Shown here: piece after piece, positions 16,092-23,655 of the stretch | Layout of the letters: the number at the start of each line of letters is the position of its first letter | Numbering within the stretch: position 1 is the first letter of the stretch | Assembly (NCBI GenBank): GCA_026014705.1 | Contig: JAOZHU010000009.1 | Span: 1 to 57,237 of the forward strand | Source of the DNA: Candidatus Bathyarchaeota archaeon | GTDB taxonomy: Archaea; Thermoproteota; Bathyarchaeia; Bathyarchaeales; Bathycorpusculaceae | Direction: 5' to 3' | DNA: 57,237 bases | Notes under the pieces: model-generated | Seen by the model: the letters and a program-made list of their open reading frames with translations, nothing else | Told to the model about the DNA's origin: nothing | Database searches by the model: none | Position numbers and translations under genes: made by a program

Positions 16092-17975
16092 TCACTCCAT
16101 AAAACTTTCAGGAGGAATATAATCACCGAAGCGTTTCTGGGCTTCAAGCAAACGTTCACGCTGCAGATACAATATCCCGAAAAGTTCCAGCGGAGTGTCA
16201 GACACATTCTCTTGGTAGAACCGTTGTACACGCTCGATTTTCGCCAAGTTTTCAGGAACACGAATAGTGAACTGTTGGTCGTAAGCTTCCTTACTGTAGT
16301 CCTTATCTAACACTTGTTTGAAGAGTTTCCGCAAATCCTCGTACTTGGGCAGGTAACCCGTAGGTGATTTTATCGCTTCAACTTCATTGTGCACGCGCAG
16401 TTCCATCCACTTTATCCACACGTGCTTATCTTGGATGTCGTTCAAGAATTTCCCGTTGCCCCTTTCTCGCAGAAAATAGTTAACCCCGAAAACAATTGGT
16501 GCCTTCCCCAGCTTCTTTCCAAACTCCAAGTTATTGCTAATGTTCTGCCCAAAAGGAATGGAAATGAAGTCTTGTATGCTCATCATGTTAATTTCAGGAA
16601 CGCCTTCTTTTCCGACTATGGCAAAAGTTGTTTCAGTCTCCAAAGACGCGCCATAAGCGATTATGCCGTGCTCCCAGCTGAAACTCTGCTGGACAGGCAC
16701 GTAAGCTTTAGCGTCGCGTCCGCCATACATTATCCCGCTCAACTCCACGCCCTGCGGGTTATCCAGTTCAGGGTCACAGTTCTCCAGTGCCTTGAGCGCC
16801 ACAGCGTAACGGGCGTTCTTATGGGCAGGCGGAATAGGCTCACCATTATCATCTACTTTGCCTTCCCACCATTCTCCAGAAAAGTTGATGCCATCCTTAG
16901 GCAATTCACAACCCATACCCAGCCAGTAAGGCTTGCCGTCTTTAACTAAGACATTTGAGAAAATAATCTCAGCCGGGCTGTTGAGAACTTTGAATATTAA
17001 TGCGTCATCTTTAGGGTTGACATCCTGAATTATGCCGAATATTCCTGATTCAACGTTAACTGCTCGGGCTACTGAATCAATATTGCGAATATAAGCGATG
17101 TCGTCGCCTAGAATGGTTTCGCCTGGAAGCATGGCAGTGGAGGTTTTGCCGCAAGCACTCGGAAAGGCGCCGGCAAAATAGGTTTTACGCCCGCGTGGAC
17201 CGCGCACGCCCATGAGCAGCATATGTTCAGCCAACCAACCTTCGTAGTTTGCTTTGCGGATGGCCAAGCGAAAGGCAAGTTTCTTGAATCCTACGGAGTT
17301 GCCTGCATATTGTGTGTTTACACTGTAGATGGTGTTGTCCATGTGGTCGATGTAGATGCGCTTCTTTTCGTGTTCCACGCTGGTCATGTTCTCGTTTAGT
17401 TTGCCTGCCGAGTGCAAAACGCGTAAAAAGTCCTTCTCCAGTCCTGCTTGGCGGAATACTTCGTAGCCAGGTCTGTAGAGCAAGTCTTCTGAGTGGGCTA
17501 CATACCATGAGTCGGTGCATTGCAGACCGAGAATTGTGAATACAGAGTTAGGCGGACCCAGCGAAATGAAGCGGACAATCATTGTGCGCTCTTTCATGGA
17601 GTCGCGCAGCAAGCCTCTGACTTCAGTTAATCCCTCTTGGCGGTCAATTTGGTTGAGCGCTTTGCTGAGGGTTATTCCTTTGGGCACGAGGTATTTGGTG
17701 GCTTGGCGGTCTCTGCCTTGGTCGTACATTCCGTCGAAGTGAACCGTGTGACCCTTGAGTTTCAGGATAGCCTTTTCTTCGCCTGTGGCTATTGCTTGGT
17801 TTCTGACGTGAGCGATGTCTTCGGCTGAGTCGCTGCAGATGAAGATGCTTTTAGGATTGCAGAGGTCGTTGGCTTTCGCTATGAATTCGTGGACTATGGG
17901 GTGAGTTATCGCTGCCAGCTTCTCATAGTCGGTCTGGCTTAGTTTTGGTCGCAACACTTCAAGGTATGGGTTCAT
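16092..17975 (-). CDS. pckG: Phosphoenolpyruvate carboxykinase (GTP)
   Basis: A 627-residue GTP-type PEPCK, converting oxaloacetate and GTP to phosphoenolpyruvate, GDP and CO2; in archaea it serves gluconeogenesis or anaplerosis. The phosphate-binding loop is PSACGKTS at residues 272-279, followed by GDDIAY (290-295), the metal-binding Asp pair. The N-terminal domain and R-x-x-x-S-x-G-P-P-N-S pattern near residue 138 fit the family, and the length matches the known enzymes. The ATG at 17975 is the natural start. The gene is monocistronic, with about 150 bases before the next gene. Confidence 0.93.
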   Translation of the reverse strand: MNPYLEVLRPKLSQTDYEKLAAITHPIVHEFIAKANDLCNPKSIFICSDSAEDIAHVRNQAIATGEEKAILKLKGHTVHFDGMYDQGRDRQATKYLVPKGITLSKALNQIDRQEGLTEVRGLLRDSMKERTMIVRFISLGPPNSVFTILGLQCTDSWYVAHSEDLLYRPGYEVFRQAGLEKDFLRVLHSAGKLNENMTSVEHEKKRIYIDHMDNTIYSVNTQYAGNSVGFKKLAFRLAIRKANYEGWLAEHMLLMGVRGPRGRKTYFAGAFPSACGKTSTAMLPGETILGDDIAYIRNIDSVARAVNVESGIFGIIQDVNPKDDALIFKVLNSPAEIIFSNVLVKDGKPYWLGMGCELPKDGINFSGEWWEGKVDDNGEPIPPAHKNARYAVALKALENCDPELDNPQGVELSGIMYGGRDAKAYVPVQQSFSWEHGIIAYGASLETETTFAIVGKEGVPEINMMSIQDFISIPFGQNISNNLEFGKKLGKAPIVFGVNYFLRERGNGKFLNDIQDKHVWIKWMELRVHNEVEAIKSPTGYLPKYEDLRKLFKQVLDKDYSKEAYDQQFTIRVPENLAKIERVQRFYQENVSDTPLELFGILYLQRERLLEAQKRFGDYIPPESFME

Positions 17976-18128
17976 TACTTAGTCACTTGTCAAGGTTCTA
18001 TGCTGTTTGTTTTTGTGGTTAAAGTGTTTTTGGGTTCTTCTCTGTAAGTTGCGTGTGGGAGTGATAAACTTTGTGCAAGAAAAGAAAAATTGATTGTTGA
18101 GTTGAAATTCATCGCTGTTCTTTTTGCC

Positions 18129-19115
18129 TCACAGGTCGCAGACCGTTCCTGGAACACGGGGGAACGGTTGGGTCTCAGCAATGTGTTTTACACCTGTTAG
18201 CCATGCTACTATGCGTTCTATGCCAATTCCAGCGCCTGCAGTTGGCTTCAATCTGCCGTCTTTCGCTAATTTCAGCACGAGCGAATAGTTGGACTTGTTG
18301 ATTTTGTCGCGTTCTATTTTTTTGAGTATTTTATCGTATTCCCATTCTCGTTTGGCGCCTGAAAGCACTTCGCCGTATTGGGGCATGAAGAGGTCGTAGT
18401 TGTCCCATTTGCCTGTTGCGAAATCTTCGTAGTCGTAGAATTCTCTTGGTATGTTAGTAATCCACACGGGGTCTCCGTTTTTCATGGCTACGCAGTTTTC
18501 CCACTCTGCGCCATACTCCGCTTCCAGTTCTTGTTTGTCGCAGATTTTGAAAGGCATCTTTGGAACTTTCAGAGCGTCATATCTGCCCAAATATGTTAAT
18601 TCATCTTTCATATCGCGTTTCACGCTGGCTACGAGGTTACACACGGCGTCGCTGACGAGGCGTATGATATCTCTTGATGTTGCGTTTCTGGCTTCGAAAT
18701 CCAACTGCGTGAATTCGTAGACATGTTTGCCTGTGCAGGCACGTTCAGCTTTTTCTATTCGCACGTTGGGCGATAATATGAAGAGTTTTGGGTAAGCGGT
18801 TGAGGCAGCTATGAGCTTGTGAATTATCATGCTGGCGGTAGTGCGGACGGTTCTGCCGTAAATGTCCACTTCGATTCGCTTTTCGATGGAAGCGCCAGGG
18901 TCTGGCCATAATGGATCAGTTGACGGAGAAAGCGCTACGGGAAGCAGCCATTGGAAACCGTTGACTAAGAAGTAATCTGTTAGATTCTTTAACGTGTAGG
19001 TCGTTATTTTGCCGATGACGGCTTTTCTTTCGATTTCGGTTTCGGTAAGCTGCTCTAGAGGTTTTGGCGCCTCAACGGGCGCTGAAAGTTTTAGCATGAC
19101 TGATTGTTTGCTCAA
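18129..19115 (-). CDS. Archaeal asparagine synthetase related to AsnRS
   Basis: A 328-residue class II aaRS-type catalytic core with no anticodon-binding domain. It has TGKHVYEFTQLDFE in the motif-2 region and GAGIGIERIVAWLTG (motif 3) from residue 294. Archaeal proteins of this kind (AS-AR, characterised in Pyrococcus abyssi) make asparagine from aspartate, ATP and ammonia. The TTG start has GAGG upstream and the product begins MSKQSVMLK. The gene is divergent from an Lrp/AsnC-type regulator, a layout like bacterial asnA-asnC. The main alternative is a truncated Asp/AsnRS-like protein with another role. Confidence 0.85.
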   Translation of the reverse strand: MSKQSVMLKLSAPVEAPKPLEQLTETEIERKAVIGKITTYTLKNLTDYFLVNGFQWLLPVALSPSTDPLWPDPGASIEKRIEVDIYGRTVRTTASMIIHKLIAASTAYPKLFILSPNVRIEKAERACTGKHVYEFTQLDFEARNATSRDIIRLVSDAVCNLVASVKRDMKDELTYLGRYDALKVPKMPFKICDKQELEAEYGAEWENCVAMKNGDPVWITNIPREFYDYEDFATGKWDNYDLFMPQYGEVLSGAKREWEYDKILKKIERDKINKSNYSLVLKLAKDGRLKPTAGAGIGIERIVAWLTGVKHIAETQPFPRVPGTVCDL

Positions 19116-19170
19116 GGTTTTTGCCTCTTATTGCTTGTCTTGCCGAAACAAACATGCAATGTGCTTAATA

Positions 19171-19184
19171 AATTTTTTATAAGT
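19171..19184 (-). promoter_or_regulatory. TATA box of the asparagine synthetase gene
   Basis: On the minus strand CTTATAAAAAATT lies 56-69 bases upstream of the TTG start at 19115. Transcription would begin near 19150, giving a leader of about 35 bases that contains GAGG. Confidence 0.55.
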
Positions 19185-19210
19185 AAAGTCATAATTTTTC
19201 CAAAAAATAT

Positions 19211-19220
19211 AAGTTTATAT
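19211..19220 (+). promoter_or_regulatory. TATA box of the Lrp/AsnC regulator gene
   Basis: AAGTTTATAT on the plus strand has its centre about 31 bases before the ATG at 19247, which fits transcription starting a few bases before the start codon, that is, nearly leaderless. It lies about 30 bases from the divergent asparagine synthetase TATA box, so a bound regulator could affect both. Confidence 0.55.
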
Positions 19221-19246
19221 GCGTGATGCCTGTAATAATTACAATT

Positions 19247-19750
19247 ATGTTGGTTAAACTTGATGGGAAAGACGCGGCGATACTGGCGTTGATACAGGAG
19301 AACAGCAATCTCACTGCCAAGCAAGTTGCCAAGAAAATCAACGCGCCCATAACTACGGTTTTTGCGAAAATAAAACGTATGGAAGAACTAGGCGTAATCA
19401 AAGATTACAGAGCCATAGTGGCACCTGAAAAACTGGGTTCAGGCACAGCGGCGTTTATTCTGGCTTCCGTTTCTTACAGAGCAAAAGCGGATGATGCGCC
19501 GATTTCGCAGCGGACAGTGGCAGAAGAAATCGCCAAGTTTCCTGAAGTACAGGAAGTGCACATAATCACTGGTGACTGGGATTTGCTGATAAAACTTAGG
19601 GCAGAAAATGTTGATGCTATTGGGAAGTTTGTTGTGGACAAGCTGCGGCTCATTAAGGGATTGGAGAAGACGTTGACGTGCATGGTTTTCGAAACTGTGA
19701 AGGAGACAACAAAAATATCTTTATCTCTTAAGAGATTAGGGACATCTTGA
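19247..19750 (+). CDS. Lrp/AsnC-family transcription regulator
   Basis: A 167-residue protein with an N-terminal helix-turn-helix (KLDGKDAAILALIQENSNLT onwards, about residues 3-60) and a C-terminal RAM/ligand-binding domain with the usual V-x-x-x-x-x-I-T-G-D-W-D-L segment near residue 110. I choose the ATG at 19247 rather than the upstream GTG at 19223 because the TATA box lies at 19211-19220, so a message could not include the upstream codon. Divergent from an asparagine synthetase gene; regulation of that gene, with aspartate or asparagine as effector, is likely but inferred. Confidence 0.88.
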   Translation: MLVKLDGKDAAILALIQENSNLTAKQVAKKINAPITTVFAKIKRMEELGVIKDYRAIVAPEKLGSGTAAFILASVSYRAKADDAPISQRTVAEEIAKFPEVQEVHIITGDWDLLIKLRAENVDAIGKFVVDKLRLIKGLEKTLTCMVFETVKETTKISLSLKRLGTS

Positions 19751-19764
19751 GGTGTATGCGTGCC

Positions 19765-20202
19765 TTATGTGGCGCTTGAGTAGTATAATAGCGGTAGCGC
19801 GAGTAACACGGTGTTTTTTCCTTTCCTCGTGAGGGCGTACTCCACGCGCAAGGGTGGTCCAGCGTCAACGGTTCTGCCGATGTAGCCGTGTGTTTTAAGC
19901 AGTTTAAGTTTGTCGGACAACGTGCGTGAGTTTATGCCGAGGGTTTTTTTGAATTCGCTGAAGCCCACGGTGGTTTTCAGGGTTAGCGTGTAGAGGAGTT
20001 CCAGATTCCATTTTTGGAATAGTACTGTGAAGCTTTCTTCGAGACTTTTCAGTTCTGCCTTCAACTCTTGCGGTGTAAGCTGCTGTTTTTCGAGTATTTG
20101 TGTAAGGGTGTCTTCTATGCCCTTCAGCGTCTGCTCAAGGCGGACTTCCACCAGTTTACGGAGTTCAGCACTCAACGTTAATTGGGTATTCATTGGGTTC
20201 AC
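19765..20202 (-). CDS. HxlR-family winged-helix regulator
   Basis: A 145-residue protein. The C-terminal half (about residues 60-140) is an HxlR-type winged helix, with F-S-E-F-K-K-T-L-G-I-N-S-R-T-L-S-D-K recognition helix, K-L-L-K, and the wing ending GPPLRVEYALTRKG. The N-terminal 55 residues form a charged helix, probably a dimerisation element, uncommon for HxlR proteins. The start is GTG at 20202 or ATG at 20193; a TATA-like CTTATAAACC on the minus strand lies about 30 bases upstream. Divergent from the ferredoxin and geranylgeranyl reductase genes, which it may regulate. Confidence 0.82.
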   Translation of the reverse strand: MNPMNTQLTLSAELRKLVEVRLEQTLKGIEDTLTQILEKQQLTPQELKAELKSLEESFTVLFQKWNLELLYTLTLKTTVGFSEFKKTLGINSRTLSDKLKLLKTHGYIGRTVDAGPPLRVEYALTRKGKNTVLLALPLLYYSSAT

Positions 20203-20212
20203 ACTTGGTGTG
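20200..20212. promoter_or_regulatory. Possible operator palindrome at the HxlR start
   Basis: CACACTTGGTGTG is a perfect 5+3+5 inverted repeat covering the GTG start of the HxlR gene and just downstream of its predicted TATA box. A bound dimer there would block transcription, so autoregulation is a fair guess. Confidence 0.3.
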
Positions 20213-20257
20213 CTATGGCTTACTTCAGGGTTTATAAGGGTTTACTTATACAACAAG

Positions 20258-20275
20258 ATATACAAAATATATCGC
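20258..20275 (+). promoter_or_regulatory. Promoter of the ferredoxin-geranylgeranyl reductase operon
   Basis: GATATACAAAATATATC is an A/T-rich, imperfectly palindromic stretch about 25-40 bases before the ferredoxin ATG at 20298. It fits a TATA box placing transcription within a few bases of the start codon, with a GAGGG before the ATG. Confidence 0.45.
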
Positions 20276-20297
20276 GTGCTCAAGGGTTGAGGGTTTC

Positions 20298-20474
20298 ATG
20301 ACTTGGAGCATAGAGAATAACAGGTGCCTCAGATGCGGCGGATGTGTCTCCGTCTGCCCAACTGCAGCTTTAGAATTGAAGGACAATGTTATTTACGATG
20401 AGAAACTTTGCACGCTATGCGGTATATGCGAAAAAGCTTGCCCAGTAGAGGCAATAAAGGTGACCACGCAATGA
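20298..20474 (+). CDS. Small 2[4Fe-4S] ferredoxin
   Basis: A 58-residue ferredoxin starting at ATG behind GAGGG. Two cluster motifs are plain: CLRCGGCVSVCP near residues 10-21 and CTLCGICEKACP near 40-51, the spacing C-x2-C-x2-C-x3-C-P of a bacterial-type 2[4Fe-4S] ferredoxin. The stop overlaps the start of the geranylgeranyl reductase gene (ATGA), so the two are coupled. The probable role is electron donor to that reductase, since ferredoxin-type donors are known for archaeal geranylgeranyl reductase in Methanosarcina. Confidence 0.93.
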   Translation: MTWSIENNRCLRCGGCVSVCPTAALELKDNVIYDEKLCTLCGICEKACPVEAIKVTTQ

Positions 20475-21634
20475 ATGACGTCATAGTAATCGGCGCTGGA
20501 CCAGCGGGAACGGCGTGCGCGAAGAAACTGGCTGAAAACGGTTTTTCGGTTAAAGTGTTCGATAAGAGGGCTGAAATTGGAGCGCCAAAACGCTGCGGCG
20601 AGGGTTTAAGCGAGGCATCGCAACAGTTTGTTGGGAGGATTCCAGAGAGGTGCATTGCACAGAAAATCAAAGGTGCACGGTTATACGCGCCTGACGGCAG
20701 ATACTTGGATGCGATATTGTCTGAAGGCGGGTTTGTGCTTGAACGGAAAGTGTTTGACAAGTGGCTTGCCGAAGAAGCCGCTAAAGCTGGAGCCACAGTG
20801 CAGGCTAACACGTTCATCTCTGACATAGAAAAAGACACAAGAGGCTATTTTGTCGGTGTCAAAGGCGAGTTTTTAGGCAATGAGTTCAAGGAAAAAGCCA
20901 AGGTTGTCGTTTGCGCAACTGGCGCAGAGTCGCCTTTAAGGAATAAAGCTTTGGGCGTATTCTCGAAAGTGAACTTGATTGACTCGTGCCTACAATATGA
21001 AATGACAAATGTTGATGTGGTTTCTGACCTTATTCACATTTACTTGTCAAGTGTGCTGGCGCCAAGAGGGTACGTGTGGGTTTTCCCGAAAGGCGACCAC
21101 AGGGCAAACGTGGGACTCGGAATTATCCCGCAGGAAAAGAAACCAAAAGCCTATTTGGATGAATTTCTGAAGTTGCATCCAGAAATAAGCAAAGGCTCGA
21201 TTTTGGAAGTGAACGCTGGCTGCGTTCCAGTAGGCGGAATGGTTAAAGACATGGTTGCCAATGGCTTCGTGCTCTGCGGTGAAGCAGCGAATCATGTTAA
21301 CCCTATTCACGGCGGAGGCATTAAGGAAGCGGTGATGTCGGGTCAAATGGCGGCTGACGTAATAGCCGAGTGCTTGAAGAAGAATGATGTCTCAAAGAAG
21401 GCGCTGTCGAAGTTTAATGACATATGGTGGAAGGAACGGGGCGACCACCTGAAGAGAGTGGAAAAACTGAGGGAGACTCTGGAGAAACTGTCTGACGGCG
21501 ACTTGAATGATCTTGTTGATGCGCTTAAGCCCGAGGACATAATCGAGTTTGCCCGCGGCGCAAAACTGTCTGTGTTGGCTAAGGTTTTGATGAGAAAACC
21601 GAGACTCGTAAGCATAGCTAGGCATCTCTTGTAA
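20471..21634 (+). CDS. Geranylgeranyl reductase family protein (archaeal lipid saturation)
   Basis: A 387-residue FAD-dependent reductase. The start is the ATG overlapping the ferredoxin stop; the protein begins MNDVIVIGAGPAGTACAKKL, a dinucleotide-binding GxGxxG fold. Further hallmarks are RCGEGLSEA near residue 42, a C-A-T-G-A-E-S motif around 155, and GEAANHVNPIHGGGI (about 273-287), the GD-type FAD-binding motif of this family. It reduces the double bonds of geranylgeranyl groups in archaeol-type membrane lipids and is peripheral to the membrane. A related member with other substrates is possible, but the ferredoxin linkage supports lipid reduction. Confidence 0.88.
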   Translation: MNDVIVIGAGPAGTACAKKLAENGFSVKVFDKRAEIGAPKRCGEGLSEASQQFVGRIPERCIAQKIKGARLYAPDGRYLDAILSEGGFVLERKVFDKWLAEEAAKAGATVQANTFISDIEKDTRGYFVGVKGEFLGNEFKEKAKVVVCATGAESPLRNKALGVFSKVNLIDSCLQYEMTNVDVVSDLIHIYLSSVLAPRGYVWVFPKGDHRANVGLGIIPQEKKPKAYLDEFLKLHPEISKGSILEVNAGCVPVGGMVKDMVANGFVLCGEAANHVNPIHGGGIKEAVMSGQMAADVIAECLKKNDVSKKALSKFNDIWWKERGDHLKRVEKLRETLEKLSDGDLNDLVDALKPEDIIEFARGAKLSVLAKVLMRKPRLVSIARHLL

Positions 21635-21689
21635 ACGGGCCTTTCCCTTTAACTAACTCAAAAAAAGATGGTGTATAGTGCGCCTAGCC

Positions 21690-22001
21690 CTATCTGACCA
21701 TTCTTTTGTTGTCCTTTGAGCTCATTGAGCGTCTGAAGGCTCGCTGCATCTGCAGTTTCTTGTATGCATCGTATGTCAGATTGCTATGGGGATAAATTTG
21801 TCTGAAACGCCTATACGGTAGCCTCAAGTCAAGTTCCATCTGTTCGCTGAACTCACCTGGTACGTATACTTGCCGTCCACTACTCTGGTAGCGTTGTAGT
21901 GGTCGCGTTTTTTTCTGCGATTTTAATGCAACTACGACCGCAATTATGAACACTGTCCCCACGAGGATTAATGGAAAAGCGGGGAGAATGGTGAAAGCCA
22001 C
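21690..22001 (-). CDS. Small membrane protein next to SPFH/NfeD genes
   Basis: A 103-residue protein with one N-terminal hydrophobic helix (about residues 5-28) and a basic Arg/Lys-rich, Tyr-containing tail. No family recognised. Its start is seven bases after the SPFH gene's stop, so it is the last gene of that operon. Confidence 0.65.
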   Translation of the reverse strand: MAFTILPAFPLILVGTVFIIAVVVALKSQKKTRPLQRYQSSGRQVYVPGEFSEQMELDLRLPYRRFRQIYPHSNLTYDAYKKLQMQRAFRRSMSSKDNKRMVR

Positions 22002-22007
22002 GGTTAC

Positions 22008-22937
22008 TCACCGCTTTGCTTCAGCTTCGTCCTGTTTAGCTACTGTTTTTACTGGAAGCACTGTAGCGCCTTCAAGTCCGATGACGTTTAGAATGTCTGC
22101 GGATGACGGTACCACGATTTTGGTTTGCTGCGAGAATGTGTCGCGGATTACTTCAAGCTTCTTGTTCAACTGCGCGTTTTCTTTAAAGTATTGGTTTGCA
22201 GCTTCTGAGACTGACTTCAAGGCTTTAGCCTGAGCTTCTGCCACCAATTCAACTGCTTTAGCTTCGCCCTCAGCTTTCAGTATTGCAGATGCTTTCTCTC
22301 CCTGAGCTTTCAGAATCGCTGCCTGCTTTTCCTGCTCGGCTGCCTCTTTTCTGCCTGTTGCTAACAGGCGTAACTGGCGTCTTTCTTGCTCAGCCGTTTT
22401 TTGCTTGTGCATTGCTGTTTGTATGTCGGCAGGCGGGTCTATTCTTTGAAGTTCGATGCGGTTGACTTTGGTGCCCCATTTGTCGGTGGCTTGGTCAAGC
22501 ACGCTTCGGAGTTCCACATTTATTTTCTCTCTTGAGGTCAAGCATACGTCAAGGGACATTTCTCCGACTATGTTTCTCAGTGTTGTCTGTGCTAACTTCA
22601 CTATGGCAAGTTCAAAATCCTCAATTTCATAAAGCGCCCTTCGGGCGTCGATTACTTGGTAATAGATAATCGCGTCGATGGTAACGACGACATTGTCCTC
22701 AGTTATGATTTCCTGCGGCGGCACATCTATTACTTGTTCTCTCATGTTGACGCGGAGTATTCTTTCAATAAATGGCGTAATCAGGCGCAGTCCAGGTTCA
22801 ACTGTTTTTTCGTAAGCATTAAATCTTTCAACTATTCCTTTTTCGTACTGGTTGACTTTCTTAATTGAGAGAGATAGCAGGATTATTACGAACGCAGCGA
22901 TCGCTATACCTATTATTGAGAGTTCGATTTCATACAT
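22008..22937 (-). CDS. SPFH/stomatin-like membrane protein
   Basis: A 309-residue stomatin/prohibitin-family protein: an N-terminal membrane helix (about residues 5-27), then the SPFH domain (VNQYEKGIVERFNAY through ID-A-I-I-Y-Y-Q-V and LRNIVGEMSLD), a charged coiled coil (EQERRQLRLLATGRKEAAE onwards) and a short C-terminal tail. Such proteins oligomerise on the membrane and are commonly paired with NfeD proteins, as here: the upstream gene is an NfeD-type protein overlapping by 8 bases. Probably a membrane scaffold or quality-control component. Confidence 0.9.
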   Translation of the reverse strand: MYEIELSIIGIAIAAFVIILLSLSIKKVNQYEKGIVERFNAYEKTVEPGLRLITPFIERILRVNMREQVIDVPPQEIITEDNVVVTIDAIIYYQVIDARRALYEIEDFELAIVKLAQTTLRNIVGEMSLDVCLTSREKINVELRSVLDQATDKWGTKVNRIELQRIDPPADIQTAMHKQKTAEQERRQLRLLATGRKEAAEQEKQAAILKAQGEKASAILKAEGEAKAVELVAEAQAKALKSVSEAANQYFKENAQLNKKLEVIRDTFSQQTKIVVPSSADILNVIGLEGATVLPVKTVAKQDEAEAKR

Positions 22938-23388
22938 TCAGCTCATTTGCTCCTTCAACTATAAGGCTGACACCCTCTGTTCTGATCACTCTTACTTTTG
23001 AGCCTTCCTTTATGATTGCGTTGTCTGCTGGACGAGAGAGCCAGAGTTCGCCGCTGAGCTTGATTATTCCTCCGTCTATGGGGTCAATGTCTGTTTTGGC
23101 GATTGCTTCCTTACCAATCAGAGCATCAACATTAGTTCTGGTTAGGCTAACATTGAATTTGTCTAGCAAACCGCCTCCCCGGATTTCTTCAATTTTAAAT
23201 GTGGCGCCTTTCAGGTGATTCATGCGTCTCATGAATTCTCCAAAGTCATCGCTGTTAAGCTCTACTTCCAGACGGTAGCCTCTCGCTTGGCGGTTAAGCT
23301 TGTAGGTCATCCTGTATTTTTCTGCAAATTTGGATAGCAGCTGTGCAAGTTTCAACTCGTCGGTTTCAACTGTAAGAGTGACTTTCAT
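22930..23388 (-). CDS. NfeD-type OB-fold protein without membrane domain
   Basis: A 152-residue protein with two parts: an N-terminal 80-residue alpha/beta region (MKVTLTVETDELKLAQLLSK) of no known family, and a C-terminal OB-fold NfeD domain (about 88-150: L-I-G-K-E-A-I-A-K-T-D-I-D-P-I-D-G-G-I-I-K then a G-S-K-V-R-V turn). Usual NfeD proteins have membrane helices before the OB domain; they are absent here. Overlaps the SPFH gene by eight bases. Confidence 0.85.
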   Translation of the reverse strand: MKVTLTVETDELKLAQLLSKFAEKYRMTYKLNRQARGYRLEVELNSDDFGEFMRRMNHLKGATFKIEEIRGGGLLDKFNVSLTRTNVDALIGKEAIAKTDIDPIDGGIIKLSGELWLSRPADNAIIKEGSKVRVIRTEGVSLIVEGANELNV

Positions 23389-23411
23389 TTCTGCCCATAA
23401 TTAATACGCAT

Positions 23412-23427
23412 CAATTAGTATATAAGG
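23412..23427 (-). promoter_or_regulatory. TATA box of the NfeD-SPFH operon
   Basis: CCTTATATACTAATTG on the minus strand lies 24-39 bases upstream of the ATG at 23388, so transcription probably starts at or close to the start codon. Confidence 0.5.
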
Positions 23428-23655
23428 TTATTGCAAGTTATCGAGCCGCATTGATGTGTGTCGCACTTGAAAAAGCGCCATCAGCGAAGGTGCCACGCAG
23501 AGTCCCTGCAAGCGTCCGAATCACACAGAGCATTAGCGATATTGGCAGCAATACACTTTTCCATCTTGAAAATTATTGCCTAAGGATACAAAGGGGTACC
23601 GCTAAAAAATTCACGGTCTAACGTTTCGTTGCAAGTCCTTTCAAAACGCTTCCAT

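Noticed and set aside
16389-16949. 186-codon plus-strand frame inside PEPCK
   Set aside because: Antisense to a well-supported PEPCK gene; no motif.
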